Under the pieces are notes generated by a model. That model was not told where the DNA came from. It worked only from the letters and a program-made list of their open reading frames with translations, and made no database searches. From Rhodophyticola porphyridii (GTDB lineage: Bacteria; Pseudomonadota; Alphaproteobacteria; Rhodobacterales; Rhodobacteraceae): a DNA stretch of 64,000 nt. The DNA lies in assembly GCF_003688285.1 (NCBI RefSeq), contig NZ_RCNT01000007.1:124001-188000 (forward strand). Reading direction: 5' to 3'. This document shows, piece after piece, positions 35,414 through 44,334 of this stretch. The translations under genes and the position numbers were made by a program. The stretch's first letter is position 1. The number at the start of each line of letters is the position of its first letter.

Positions 35414-36249
35414 GACAGCGCCCTCCGCGAGCGCGGATCCGCGATGTCGCGCAGCGCGTCGCCCAGAAGGTTGAAGCCGAGAACCGCCAGCATGATCACC
35501 GCCGCCGGGAAGATCAGCATCCATGGCGCCATCTCCATCAGGTTGCGGCTGTCCGACAGCATCAGCCCGAGGGACGGGTTGGGCGGTTGGGTGCCGAGGC
35601 CGAGAAAGCTGAGCGCGGCCTCCGTCAGGAGCGCCCAGGCCAGCGCCAGCGTGAACTGCACCGTGAGCGGGGCCACGAGATCGCCAAGCAGATGGCGCGT
35701 CAGGATGTAGCGCCGCGAACTGCCGAAGGTGCGCGCGGCATCGACGAAGCTGCGCGTCTTGAGCGACAGAGCGGGGCCGCGCGCGACCCGGGTAAAGATC
35801 GGCGTATAGACCACGGCGATGGCAAGGACCGAGGTGGCCATACCGGCCTCAAGAATCGCCACGATCAGAAGCGCCAGAAGGATCGCCGGGAAGGCCAGAA
35901 GCACGTCCATCATGCGCATCGCCACCCCATCCCAGAGCCCGCCGAACCACGCCGCCGTAAGGCCGAGTACCGTGCCGACCGTGGCCGCGATCCCGACGGA
36001 GAGGAAGGCGACCGTGAAGGACTGGCCGACGCCCACCATCAGCCGGCTCAGAATGTCGCGGCCAAACAGGTCGGTGCCCATGAGATAGCTCCCGCCCGGC
36101 GGCTGGAGCCGCGCGAGCCGGTCCTGCGCCAGCGGATCATGCGGCGTGAGGCCGAGCAGGCCCAGCACCGCCGCCACGGTGAGCACACCGATGATGACAA
36201 GGCCGATGCGACCGGCCGAATGCCGCAGGAGCGCGCCCGGGATCCTCAT
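35410..36249 (-). CDS. Peptide ABC transporter permease (DppC-like)
   Basis: A 279-residue permease with the DppC/OppC N-terminal single helix (RIGLVIIGVLTVAAVLGLLG), the PPGGSYLMGTDLFGRDILSR signature of the family and five further helices. The conserved cytoplasmic loop is FVDAARTFGSSRRYILTRHL. Both ends overlap the neighbouring genes by 4 bases. Confidence 0.93.
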   Translation of the reverse strand: MRIPGALLRHSAGRIGLVIIGVLTVAAVLGLLGLTPHDPLAQDRLARLQPPGGSYLMGTDLFGRDILSRLMVGVGQSFTVAFLSVGIAATVGTVLGLTAAWFGGLWDGVAMRMMDVLLAFPAILLALLIVAILEAGMATSVLAIAVVYTPIFTRVARGPALSLKTRSFVDAARTFGSSRRYILTRHLLGDLVAPLTVQFTLALAWALLTEAALSFLGLGTQPPNPSLGLMLSDSRNLMEMAPWMLIFPAAVIMLAVLGFNLLGDALRDIADPRSRRALS

Positions 36250-37208
36250 GGTCTGTCTCCGTACCGGATACGCGGATCAAGCGCGGCATAGGCCAGATCG
36301 ACCAAGAGGTTCACAAGCATGAAGTTGAACGCAATGAAGAGGACAACACCCTGAACAAGCGCGTAATCGCGTTGCAGGATCGCGTCGAGGACGACCCGCC
36401 CGAGACCCGGCAGCGCAAAGATCTGCTCTACGATCACGGCGCCGCCGAGGAGATATCCGAACTCCACCCCGCTGAGCGTCAGCACCGGGATCAGGGCGTT
36501 GGGCAGGGCGTGGCGCCAGATCACATAGCGTTGCGAAAAGCCCTGGGAGCGTGCGGTGCGCACGTAATCCTCGCTCAGGATATCGAGCATCGCGGCACGG
36601 GAGATGCGGGTGACCGCAGCCGCGAAGGCGGTGCCGAGCGCGATCGCGGGCAGGATCATCTGGGCGAGGTTTCCGAACGGGTCCTCGCGGAACGGCACAT
36701 AACGCCCCATCGTCGGCAACACGCCGAAGCCCACGGACAGGATGTAGATCGCCAACAGGGCGACGACGAAATTCGGCATCGACTGGCCGATCATTGCGAA
36801 AACCCGCACGAGCAGGTCCGATGGCCGATCCGCCTGCGTGGCGGCATAGACCCCTGCCGGCAGACCGATCAGAAGCGCGATGACCATGGACATAAGCGCC
36901 AGTTGCAGTGTCAGGGGAAAGCGCTCGAGGATGATCTGGAGCACCGGTTGTCCATAGGTCACCGAGATGCCCAGATCACCCCGGAAAAGGCCGCCGAGCC
37001 AGCGGAGATACTGGACCGCCCAATTCTGGTCTAGACCGAAATAGACTGTGAGCGCCTCGCGCTGCGCCGGTGTCAGCATCCCCCCCTCGGTGCCCAGCAT
37101 CGCCGTAATGGCGTCGCCGGGCACAAGCCGGATGGCGATGAAGACGAAGATCGACACGCCCAGCATCACCAGTGGAAAAACCGCGAGACGTCTGAGAAAG
37201 TAGCTCAC
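36246..37208 (-). CDS. Peptide ABC transporter permease (DppB-like)
   Basis: A 320-residue permease with the DppB start (MSYFLRRLAVFPLVMLGVSI), the RLVPGDAITAMLG loop, and the EAA-like loop DYVRTARSQGFSQRYVIWRH, followed by the closing DLAYAALDPRIRYG. Six membrane segments are expected. It pairs with the DppC-like protein to form the channel. It lies 28 bases after the binding-protein gene. Confidence 0.93.
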   Translation of the reverse strand: MSYFLRRLAVFPLVMLGVSIFVFIAIRLVPGDAITAMLGTEGGMLTPAQREALTVYFGLDQNWAVQYLRWLGGLFRGDLGISVTYGQPVLQIILERFPLTLQLALMSMVIALLIGLPAGVYAATQADRPSDLLVRVFAMIGQSMPNFVVALLAIYILSVGFGVLPTMGRYVPFREDPFGNLAQMILPAIALGTAFAAAVTRISRAAMLDILSEDYVRTARSQGFSQRYVIWRHALPNALIPVLTLSGVEFGYLLGGAVIVEQIFALPGLGRVVLDAILQRDYALVQGVVLFIAFNFMLVNLLVDLAYAALDPRIRYGDRP

Positions 37209-37236
37209 GTCGGCCCCTCCACCGGCGGGTTACGGG

Positions 37237-38745
37237 TCAATCGGGGATCGTCACATCGACAAGCCCGAAGAGCGAGCCCGTCGGGCTCGGCTCGAAGCCG
37301 TCAATGCCCTCGCGCTGCGCCGTGTAGGTATTACCGGTGAAGAGCCAGACCCAGGGCGCCATCTCTGCCAGATGGCTTTCGAAGTTCGCGAAAATTTCAC
37401 GTCTTGCCGCCTCGTCGGTCTCGATCCGACCCTCGGACATCAGGCTGTCGAGCGTATCGTCGATATAGTTGGCCACACCTTGCAGGTTGCCATCCCGCGT
37501 CCAGTAGCGGTTGTACATGGTGTAGGGGTCGACCCGCCCGCCATTCAGCGCCACGGCCATGTCGAAGTCTCCCGCCAGCCAGCGGTCGATATAGACATTC
37601 ATCTCCTGCATCTCGATCTCAAGCTCGATGCCGACCTCGGCAAGCTGCGACTGGATAAGCTGCGCCACGGCCGACGCGGTGGGCGGCTCGCCCGTTGCGG
37701 CCATCAGCGTCGCGCTGAACCCGTCGGCATAACCCGCCTCGGCAAGAAGGGCGCGCGCGCGGTCCTGATCCTGCTCGTAGCAGAAAAGCCCCTGCGGGTC
37801 GCTGCGATAGGCTGGCGATGTGAGCGGTCCGGTCACCTCCCCCTCGCCCAGAAGGGCTGCGTCGAGAATATCCTGCCGGTCCACGGCACAGGCGATGGCC
37901 TGCCGAACCGCCAGTTCGCCCATCGGCTCCCGCGCGGCGTTGAGCTGAAGCACATAATAGCTGAGCGTGGGCGCGGCGTTGAGCTCAAGCCCTGCGGTCT
38001 GCGGCACGAGTGTCGCCACAAGCGGATCGTTGATCAGCGCGAAATCCGCCTGCCCCGCCCGCAGCGCGGCCAGAAGCGCCGTTTCGTCGGGAAGCACGTT
38101 CACCGCGATCTCGTCATAGGCGATCTCTCCGCCATGCCAGTCCTCGAACGCGGCAAGGCGGGCATTCGCGTTGGGCGTCCGCTCGGCAAGGGTGAAGGGC
38201 CCCGAACCCACGATCTCCGTGCCGATGGTTCCCGCCGCGATGGCGGAGGCCGGGACGATGGCGGCATTGACCGAGGCCAGACCGTTCAGGATCGGGGCAT
38301 CCGGCCCGTCGAGCTGGAGAACGACGGTCTGCGCATCGGGCGTCTCGATCCCGGTGATGGAGGTGTAGTTGGCCCGCGCCACGGCGCCGGTCGCCTCGTC
38401 GAGGATACGCTCGAAAGAGGCGCGCACATCCTCGGAGGTCACGGATGTGCCATCGTGGAACACCGCGTCGGGGTCAAGCCGGAAGGTGAGCTGCGTGCCG
38501 TCTTCGGAAAAGGACCAGCTTTCGGCCACCGCCGGCTGGAGTTCGAGATTTGCATCGAGGCGCACCAGCGGCTCGTAGAGCAACTCCAGCAGGCGGATCG
38601 AGGCGAAGCCGGGCTGCGTGTGAGGGTCCAGCCCGGTCGCGTCCTGCGACCACGCCACGTTCAGCGTCTGTGCACCGGCCGGGGCGACCAGTGCCGTGGT
38701 GAGGCCAAGCGCCAGCGCGGCGGCCGTCTTCTTGATCGAAGTCAT
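37237..38745 (-). CDS. Peptide ABC transporter substrate-binding protein (SBP family 5)
   Basis: A 502-residue periplasmic solute-binding protein (DppA/OppA family) with a signal peptide (MTSIKKTAAALALGLTTALV..., cleaved after PAGA). The mature start is QTLNVAWSQDATGLDPHTQP, and LLELLYEPLVRLDANLELQP is the family landmark. I choose ATG 38745 because AAGGGAG lies 9 bases upstream and the signal peptide begins there. An upstream in-frame ATG at 38775 overlaps the murQ stop and could couple the genes. With murQ, anmK and nagA close by, the cargo is probably cell-wall peptide or muropeptide. Confidence 0.9.
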   Translation of the reverse strand: MTSIKKTAAALALGLTTALVAPAGAQTLNVAWSQDATGLDPHTQPGFASIRLLELLYEPLVRLDANLELQPAVAESWSFSEDGTQLTFRLDPDAVFHDGTSVTSEDVRASFERILDEATGAVARANYTSITGIETPDAQTVVLQLDGPDAPILNGLASVNAAIVPASAIAAGTIGTEIVGSGPFTLAERTPNANARLAAFEDWHGGEIAYDEIAVNVLPDETALLAALRAGQADFALINDPLVATLVPQTAGLELNAAPTLSYYVLQLNAAREPMGELAVRQAIACAVDRQDILDAALLGEGEVTGPLTSPAYRSDPQGLFCYEQDQDRARALLAEAGYADGFSATLMAATGEPPTASAVAQLIQSQLAEVGIELEIEMQEMNVYIDRWLAGDFDMAVALNGGRVDPYTMYNRYWTRDGNLQGVANYIDDTLDSLMSEGRIETDEAARREIFANFESHLAEMAPWVWLFTGNTYTAQREGIDGFEPSPTGSLFGLVDVTIPD

Positions 38746-38771
38746 TCGAAACATCTCCCTTGTATCGGTTG

Positions 38772-39707
38772 TCATGGCGTGGCGGGGTTGCTCCCCGCGC
38801 GTCTGATGGCCTTGCGCAGAAATCCGCGCTCGGCTTCGAGGTCTGCCCGTGCCGCATCGGCATCTTGGCCGGTGATCTGCATGAGAATGGCAAGCTTCAC
38901 GCTGCCGCCGCTGCGCGCAAGAAGGTCGCGCGCCTCTTCGGACCCGCATCCCGTGGCCTCCCGCAGGATGCCTTCGGCGCGATCAGCCAGCTTGCGGTTC
39001 GAGATGGTCACATCGACCATCAGATTACCCCAGGTCTTGCCGAGCCGGATCATGGCTGCCGTGCTGAGCATGTTGAGAACCATTTTCTGCGCCGTGCCCG
39101 ATTTCAGCCGGGTCGAGCCGGTCAGGATCTCGGGCCCCACGACGGGTGCGATGGCGATGTCCGCGAGATCGGCGATGAGCGATCCGGGATTGCAGGAAAG
39201 CGCGATGGTGCCGGCCCCGACGCCTCGCGCATGGCGGAGCGCACCAGCGACATAAGGCGTCCTGCCGCTGACGGCGATCCCCACGACCACGTCCGTTGCG
39301 TTCAGGTCGATGGCCTCCAGATCAGCCGCGCCCCTCGCGTCGTCATCCTCTGCAGCCTCGATCGACCGGCGCAGCGCGCCGTCGCCGCCGGCGATGATCC
39401 CGACCACCATGCCGGGCGGAACCGAAAAGGTCGGCGGACATTCCGACGCGTCGAGTACACCAAGCCGCCCGCTTGTCCCGGCACCGATATAGATCAGCCG
39501 CCCGCCTGCCTCGAAGGCGGTCACAATCCGGTCCACGGCCGCGGCGATGGCGGGCGCCTCGGCGGCGACCGCGTCGGCGACCAGACGGTCCTCCGCATTC
39601 ATGCAGGCGATGATCCCGGCCGAAGACATCAGGTCGATATCAGTGGAACGCGGGTTGCGTCCTTCCGAAACGAGCGCACTCAGATCCGGCGAAGCGGAAT
39701 TGGACAC
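38772..39707 (-). CDS. murQ: N-acetylmuramic acid 6-phosphate etherase
   Basis: A 311-residue SIS-domain protein. It has [20 protein letters not shown] (sugar-phosphate site), the catalytic Glu in this stretch, [34 protein letters not shown] and the C-terminal UBA-like helical part. It splits the lactyl ether of MurNAc-6-phosphate to GlcNAc-6-phosphate and D-lactate in the cytoplasm. It is the first gene of the minus-strand operon and is divergent from the RpiR regulator, the usual murQ/murR layout. Confidence 0.95.
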   Translation of the reverse strand: MSNSASPDLSALVSEGRNPRSTDIDLMSSAGIIACMNAEDRLVADAVAAEAPAIAAAVDRIVTAFEAGGRLIYIGAGTSGRLGVLDASECPPTFSVPPGMVVGIIAGGDGALRRSIEAAEDDDARGAADLEAIDLNATDVVVGIAVSGRTPYVAGALRHARGVGAGTIALSCNPGSLIADLADIAIAPVVGPEILTGSTRLKSGTAQKMVLNMLSTAAMIRLGKTWGNLMVDVTISNRKLADRAEGILREATGCGSEEARDLLARSGGSVKLAILMQITGQDADAARADLEAERGFLRKAIRRAGSNPATP

Positions 39708-39749
39708 GGCAGCTCTCTCCTCCCCAAGGTTGGCGTGAGCCTGAATTTT

Positions 39750-39788
39750 CTATTCCTTATTGTCAATATTTTTGTGATATACTATTCC
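39750..39788. promoter_or_regulatory. AT-rich divergent promoter region with a direct repeat between murQ and the RpiR gene
   Basis: The 107-base divergent region is strikingly AT-rich in its middle. CTATTCC occurs twice (39750-39756 and 39782-39788), 32 bases apart, about three helix turns. Between them lie TTGTCA and TATACT. RpiR/MurR proteins bind such repeated sites over promoters and release them when a sugar phosphate binds the SIS domain. The link is by position; the repeat is seen directly. Confidence 0.45.
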
Positions 39789-39814
39789 ATAGCGACGTCG
39801 CTGGAGGTTTTACC

Positions 39815-40660
39815 CTGTCCATCCTCACCGTCATCGAAGCGCATCTGGATACGCTGACAGCTGGCGAACGCCAGATCGCCAACGCGATCCTTGGAGATCC
39901 CGATACCGTAGGCCGCCTTTCCTCTGGGGAACTGGCCCACGCGGCGGGGCGCAGTCAGTCAAGTGTCGTGAAGTTCTGCCAGAAGCTCGGCTTCTCTGGC
40001 TATCAGGACCTGCGGCTGGAAATCGCGCGGGCCGCTGCAACCCGCATGCCCCCCCTTTCCGCAGTCCATGGCACAATCGAGGCGGGCGACGACCCATCGG
40101 TGACGGCGCAGAAACTTCTGGCAAGCAAACTGCACGCAATGCAGGAGACGATTGGCGTGAACCCGTCCGCGCAGCTCGACGCCGCGCGCGACACACTGAA
40201 CGCGGCCCTGAGGATCCAACTGTCCGGCGTCGGCGCCTCCTCGCTCGTGGCGCGCGACTTCGCCTACAAGCTTCAGAAACTGGGTGCGCCAGTGTCCTTC
40301 GACGCAGACAGCCACATCCAGATGGCCAATGCCGCGACCCTAACACCGCGGGACGCGCTGGTCTCGCTCTCCCAATCCGGCACCAGTCTCGAAACCCTGC
40401 GCATCGCCGAAACCGCGGCCCGGCGCGGGGCGTCCGTCGTAACGGTGACGGGACTTCAGCCGAATCCGCTTGCGGCGCTGGCCAGCACTGCGCTCAGGAC
40501 TGTCACCGACGAAGAGCGCGTGCGCTCCTCCGCCATCACCTCCCGCGACGCGCAACTGATGATCACCGATCTGCTGTTCCTGCGCCTAGTGCAGGTGCGC
40601 GAGGACGCGGCCGATCTCATCAGCGGCGCGGCCGCGGCCGTGGCGCCGCTGAAGCTGTGA
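39815..40660 (+). CDS. RpiR-family regulator (MurR-like), apparent CTG start
   Basis: A 281-residue regulator with an N-terminal RpiR helix-turn-helix domain (about 1-75, including LTAGERQIANAILGDPDTVG and AAGRSQSSVVKFCQKLGFSG) and a C-terminal SIS domain (about 110-260, including LVSLSQSGTSLETLRIAETA). The first usual start in frame is GTG 39968, inside the HTH, which would destroy it. CTG 39815 has a perfect GGAGG 7 bases upstream and begins at the right residue. It probably senses MurNAc-6-phosphate or GlcNAc-6-phosphate and controls murQ and nagA. Confidence 0.88.
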   Translation: MSILTVIEAHLDTLTAGERQIANAILGDPDTVGRLSSGELAHAAGRSQSSVVKFCQKLGFSGYQDLRLEIARAAATRMPPLSAVHGTIEAGDDPSVTAQKLLASKLHAMQETIGVNPSAQLDAARDTLNAALRIQLSGVGASSLVARDFAYKLQKLGAPVSFDADSHIQMANAATLTPRDALVSLSQSGTSLETLRIAETAARRGASVVTVTGLQPNPLAALASTALRTVTDEERVRSSAITSRDAQLMITDLLFLRLVQVREDAADLISGAAAAVAPLKL

Positions 40661-41763
40661 GCGGCTCCTGCGATATCGACGGGACGATCCTGACGCCGGA
40701 CGGATGGGTCGCTGGCCGTATTCGCTACGGGACCCATATCACCGCGATCGAGGGCACCGCCGTGGAGATGCCTGCCCCGCCCTTCATTCTGCCGGGCTTC
40801 GTTGACTGCCACATTCATGGCGGCGGCGGCGCCGACATGATGGAGGGGGCGGCGGCGATCGCCATCTCCGCCCGGCTCCACGCCCGCCATGGCACGACCG
40901 CCGTCTGCCCGACCTCCGTCACAGCGCCTGTCGCTCAGACGGAGGCCTTTCTCGATGCGCTGGCCGGGGTGATGGCCGATCCGCCACCCGGAGCGGCGCG
41001 TATCCTCGGCGCGCATCTTGAGGGGCCGTTTCTCAACCCCGGAAAGCTCGGTGCTCAGCCGCCCTTCGCGGTCCCGGCCGACGCGGAGCTGCTGCGCGAC
41101 TGGGCGCGGCGGGCGCCGCTGAGGATCGTCACCTTCGCTCCCGAGATGGACCCGGGGGGCGCGCTTCACGCTGCACTCGACGCCCTCGGCATCCGCGCCC
41201 AGATCGGCCATTCGCTCTGCGACTACGCGATGGCCCGCGCAGCCTTCGCGAAGGGGGCCGCCGCCACGCATCTGTTCAACGCGATGAGCGGAATAGCCCA
41301 TCGCGGCAACGGGCTGTGCGGCGCGGCCTTCGCCCATGCCGAGCGTGCCGAGATCATACCCGACCTGATCCATGTGGAGGCGGGCGCCATCCTCGCCGCG
41401 CGCCGCGCGATCCCGTATCTGCACGGCGTCACCGACGCCACCGCGGGTGCAGGCATGCCCGATGGACCCTACCGGCTCGGCGGGCAGGAGATCGTGAAGG
41501 CCGAGGGCGCCATGCGCCTGCCCGACGGCACGCTCGCAGGCTCGGCGCTGACCATGGATGTCGCCCTGCGCAACCTTGTCGAGATCGGCCTGCCCCTCGC
41601 CGAAGCGGCGCGTCGCCTTTCCACACTGCCCGCCGACTGGCTCGGCCAGACGGATATCGGCCGCCTCGCGCCGGGCGCCCACGCGGATCTGATTGTTCTG
41701 GACGACGCGCTGCGGATCGACCGCGTCGTCATCGGCGGCGAACGGATCGACGGGGTTTCGTGA
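40657..41763 (+). CDS. nagA: N-acetylglucosamine-6-phosphate deacetylase
   Basis: A 368-residue amidohydrolase. It has the metal motif GFVDCHIHGGGGADMM, the Glu metal ligand in GAHLEGPFLNP, IGHSLCDY (His), ATHLFNAMSGIAHR (His and substrate loop) and DATAGAGMPDG (catalytic Asp region). It converts GlcNAc-6-phosphate, the product of MurQ, to glucosamine-6-phosphate. The start is GTG 40657, overlapping the regulator stop (GTGA). It ends the plus-strand pair. Confidence 0.94.
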   Translation: MSGSCDIDGTILTPDGWVAGRIRYGTHITAIEGTAVEMPAPPFILPGFVDCHIHGGGGADMMEGAAAIAISARLHARHGTTAVCPTSVTAPVAQTEAFLDALAGVMADPPPGAARILGAHLEGPFLNPGKLGAQPPFAVPADAELLRDWARRAPLRIVTFAPEMDPGGALHAALDALGIRAQIGHSLCDYAMARAAFAKGAAATHLFNAMSGIAHRGNGLCGAAFAHAERAEIIPDLIHVEAGAILAARRAIPYLHGVTDATAGAGMPDGPYRLGGQEIVKAEGAMRLPDGTLAGSALTMDVALRNLVEIGLPLAEAARRLSTLPADWLGQTDIGRLAPGAHADLIVLDDALRIDRVVIGGERIDGVS

Positions 41764-41808
41764 GCTTGGCGCAGTAAGCGCATGGCAAGGCAGGATCCGA
41801 CTGCCTGC

Positions 41809-41828
41809 CCGCCCGTCTGAGCGGGCGG
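41809..41828 (+). terminator. Possible weak terminator hairpin after nagA
   Basis: CCGCCCG (41809-41815) and CGGGCGG (41822-41828) form a seven-pair GC stem around TCTGAG, 46 bases after nagA. There is no T-run, so it may instead be an mRNA-stabilising or Rho-related structure. The stretch from here to 42076 holds no other clear feature. Confidence 0.3.
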
Positions 41829-42076
41829 TCGCAGCGCGAGACGCCTCAACATGTCGCAACGCCTGTCGATGAGGGCAGCGGGCCGATCCCTATCCTAAAA
41901 CGGCTGGTGAGCATCGAAGGGAATATGCGCCCCTTCCTCTCTGCAACGGGTTCGATCACCGGGACTTTTCGTACAGCCTGCTCTGCCCGCTTGTGGGCCG
42001 CACCGGAAACATGGCATTGCAGGCGGGCAGGATGTGGCCGGGCAGACCGATGGCCGCGCAAACGAGGCTTTCCATC

Positions 42077-42985
42077 ATGGCCGAGGCTGGACAGACCGTC
42101 GCCAATCAATCGCGCGCCGGATCCGCGGCGATATGGATGATCGGCGCGATCGTTTCGTTCAGCGCAATGGCGGTGGCCGGGCGCACAGTTACGGTCGAAC
42201 TCGATACCTTCGAACTGATGACCTATCGCTCGGCGGTCAGTCTCGTTCTGGTTCTGGCGATCGGTGGTGTTCTGGGTACTCTGGGTCAGGTCCGGCGGAA
42301 CAGGCTGGGCCTTCACGCGGTCCGCAACCTGACCCATTTCGCGGGTCAGAACCTCTGGTTCTATGCCATCACGCTGATCCCGCTGGCGCAGGTCTTCGCA
42401 CTTGAATTCACCTCACCGCTTTGGGTCATGCTCTTTGCCGCGCTCTTTCTGGGAGAGCGGTTGACGCTGGTCAAAGCGCTCGCGGGGCTGGCCGGATTCA
42501 TCGGTATTCTGATCGTGATCCGTCCGGGCAGCGCGCCGATCTCGCCGGGGATGATCGCCGCCGCCATGGCCGCGATCTGCTTTGCGGCCACCGCGATCGT
42601 CACCAAGTTCCTGACCCGCACCGAAACGATCACCTGCATCCTCTTCCATCTTGCCGCGATGCAGCTGGTCTTCGGCCTTGTCGTCTGCCTGATTGACGGC
42701 CAGATGACCTGGCCCAGCCTGGCCATTGCGCCTTGGGTCGTTCTGATCGGGATCGCGGGGCTGACCGCCCATTTCTGCATCACGAAGGCGCTTAGTCTCG
42801 CGCCAGCCAGCATCGTCATGCCAATGGACTTCGTTCGCCTGCCGGCCATCGCGATTGTGGGTATGGCATTTTATGCCGAACCCTTGGAATGGCCGGTGTT
42901 TCTTGGAGCGATTTTGATCTTCGCAGCCAATTACGCGAACATCCTTGCAGAGAGCCGCGCGCAACGCCGACCCGCACAACTGTAG
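42077..42985 (+). CDS. EamA/DMT-family transporter
   Basis: A 302-residue drug/metabolite exporter with about ten hydrophobic helices in two EamA repeats. The end of repeat 1 carries LEFTSPLWVMLFAALFLGER, the usual signature. Repeat 2 ends near ANYANILAESRAQRR, a basic tail. I take ATG 42077 (ribosome site CGAGG); ATG 41993 adds a hydrophilic, Arg-rich stretch unlike the family. Substrate unknown. Confidence 0.85.
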   Translation: MAEAGQTVANQSRAGSAAIWMIGAIVSFSAMAVAGRTVTVELDTFELMTYRSAVSLVLVLAIGGVLGTLGQVRRNRLGLHAVRNLTHFAGQNLWFYAITLIPLAQVFALEFTSPLWVMLFAALFLGERLTLVKALAGLAGFIGILIVIRPGSAPISPGMIAAAMAAICFAATAIVTKFLTRTETITCILFHLAAMQLVFGLVVCLIDGQMTWPSLAIAPWVVLIGIAGLTAHFCITKALSLAPASIVMPMDFVRLPAIAIVGMAFYAEPLEWPVFLGAILIFAANYANILAESRAQRRPAQL

Positions 42986-43046
42986 CAATTCTGACACAAC
43001 ACCGCCCCGACGGATGACGTGGCACGCCGCTTACGTCAGGGAATAT

Positions 43047-43077
43047 TTGACCGATAACCGCTTGTGTCGTGTATCAT
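43047..43077 (+). promoter_or_regulatory. Candidate promoter for the FadL-like porin gene
   Basis: TTGACC (43047-43052) and TATCAT (43072-43077) match sigma-70 boxes at 5 of 6 positions each, but the 19-base spacer is longer than ideal. They lie 38 bases before ATG 43115, which has a strong GGGAGGAG ribosome site. Confidence 0.35.
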
Positions 43078-43114
43078 TCTTCCAAAGGGACATTTACTCT
43101 CAGGGAGGAGAGCA

Positions 43115-44230
43115 ATGAAACACATCGCCGCAGCCAGCGCAGCACTTTTGGCCAGCACCGCCATCGCCAGTGCAGATATCAGCCGCACCGATCAGAGCAT
43201 GCGCGTCCTGTTCGAAGACGTCGGGCCGACCGGAAACTACGTCGAACTCTCGTTTGGCAGGGTAATGCCCGAGGCCAACACACCCTCTCTGCCCAACCCG
43301 CTCCGTGACTACACGCTGCCTGGTTTTGCATTCCTGCATCGCATGAACGATCAGCTTTCGTTTGCGGTCATTTACGATAACCCCTTCGGCGCCGGGGTCG
43401 GTTATCCCGGGTTCGCGACTGCGGCACCAGCCGGTCTTCCGTTTTTTGGCGGCAACGCCAATGTGGAGACTCAGGCCCTGACGGTGACCGGCCGCTATGA
43501 GTTCGGCAATGGCTTCAGCGTCCATGCCGGTCTGCGCGCATTGGATTCCACCGGTACGATTTATACCCGCGTAACCCCAACCCTCCCCCCGGCGTTCTCG
43601 GATTTGAACGCCTCGTCGAGCGAGCCTGGCCTTGGTTACCTTGTCGGAGCAGCCTATGAGATCCCCGACATCGCCTTGCGCGTTGCGCTGACATATCACT
43701 CCGCGATAGACGTATCCTTCACGGGCACCGAGGCTACAGTCAATCCGGAAACCGGAGTGGCTGCAGTAACCGTAGACACGGCCTTCGAAGTGGAGTTTCC
43801 AGAAAGCATCAGCCTCGAGTTTCAATCGGGCATCGCGGAAGACACACTGCTGTTCGGCTCGATCCGACATGCGTTTTGGGACGGTTTCAACGTCACCACA
43901 CCTGGCGCGGGGCGATATGTGAATTTCACGTCCGACAGCACCACCTACACGATCGGTGTCGGACGCCGCTTCAATGAAAACTGGTCCGGCTCGATTGCGT
44001 ATACGCATCGGACATCGGGCACAACGCCAAGCGATACCGCGCTTTCCCCGACAACCGGCCTGAATTCGATCACTCTTGCCGGCCAGTACGAGCAAGACGC
44101 TATTACAGTGTCAGGCGGCGTTACATACGGCATGCCCGGCGATCAGATCGTCAACAGTGCTCTTGGCCCCCTGAGCTTCGAAGACAACGAGGTGGTCGCG
44201 GTCGGACTGCGGGTTGGCTTCCGCTTCTGA
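43115..44230 (+). CDS. FadL/OmpP1-like outer-membrane beta-barrel protein
   Basis: A 371-residue outer-membrane protein with a signal peptide (residues 1-20, ending ASA-D) and a C-terminal Phe (VGLRVGFRF), the outer-membrane sorting mark. Internal stretches such as LTVTGRYEFGNGFSVHAGLR and GLGYLVGAAYEIPDIALRVA are alternating beta strands of the FadL type. It is shorter than E. coli FadL (about 420-450). It probably admits hydrophobic compounds. The gene is single, with its own promoter and a strong terminator. Confidence 0.85.
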   Translation: MKHIAAASAALLASTAIASADISRTDQSMRVLFEDVGPTGNYVELSFGRVMPEANTPSLPNPLRDYTLPGFAFLHRMNDQLSFAVIYDNPFGAGVGYPGFATAAPAGLPFFGGNANVETQALTVTGRYEFGNGFSVHAGLRALDSTGTIYTRVTPTLPPAFSDLNASSSEPGLGYLVGAAYEIPDIALRVALTYHSAIDVSFTGTEATVNPETGVAAVTVDTAFEVEFPESISLEFQSGIAEDTLLFGSIRHAFWDGFNVTTPGAGRYVNFTSDSTTYTIGVGRRFNENWSGSIAYTHRTSGTTPSDTALSPTTGLNSITLAGQYEQDAITVSGGVTYGMPGDQIVNSALGPLSFEDNEVVAVGLRVGFRF

Positions 44231-44251
44231 TCCTTGCGGATCAAAGATCTC

Positions 44252-44284
44252 ACCCGCGCGTCGTTTTTCGTCGCGCGGGTTTTT
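44252..44284 (+). terminator. Strong Rho-independent terminator after the FadL-like gene
   Basis: ACCCGCGCG (44252-44260) pairs perfectly with CGCGCGGGT (44272-44280) around an 11-base T-rich loop and runs into five T. It lies 21 bases after the porin stop. Confidence 0.9.
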
Positions 44285-44334
44285 CGTGCATGAATCGGGT
44301 CGTCGGCAGCGCAGCAGGCGGCTAGACCGACCGC

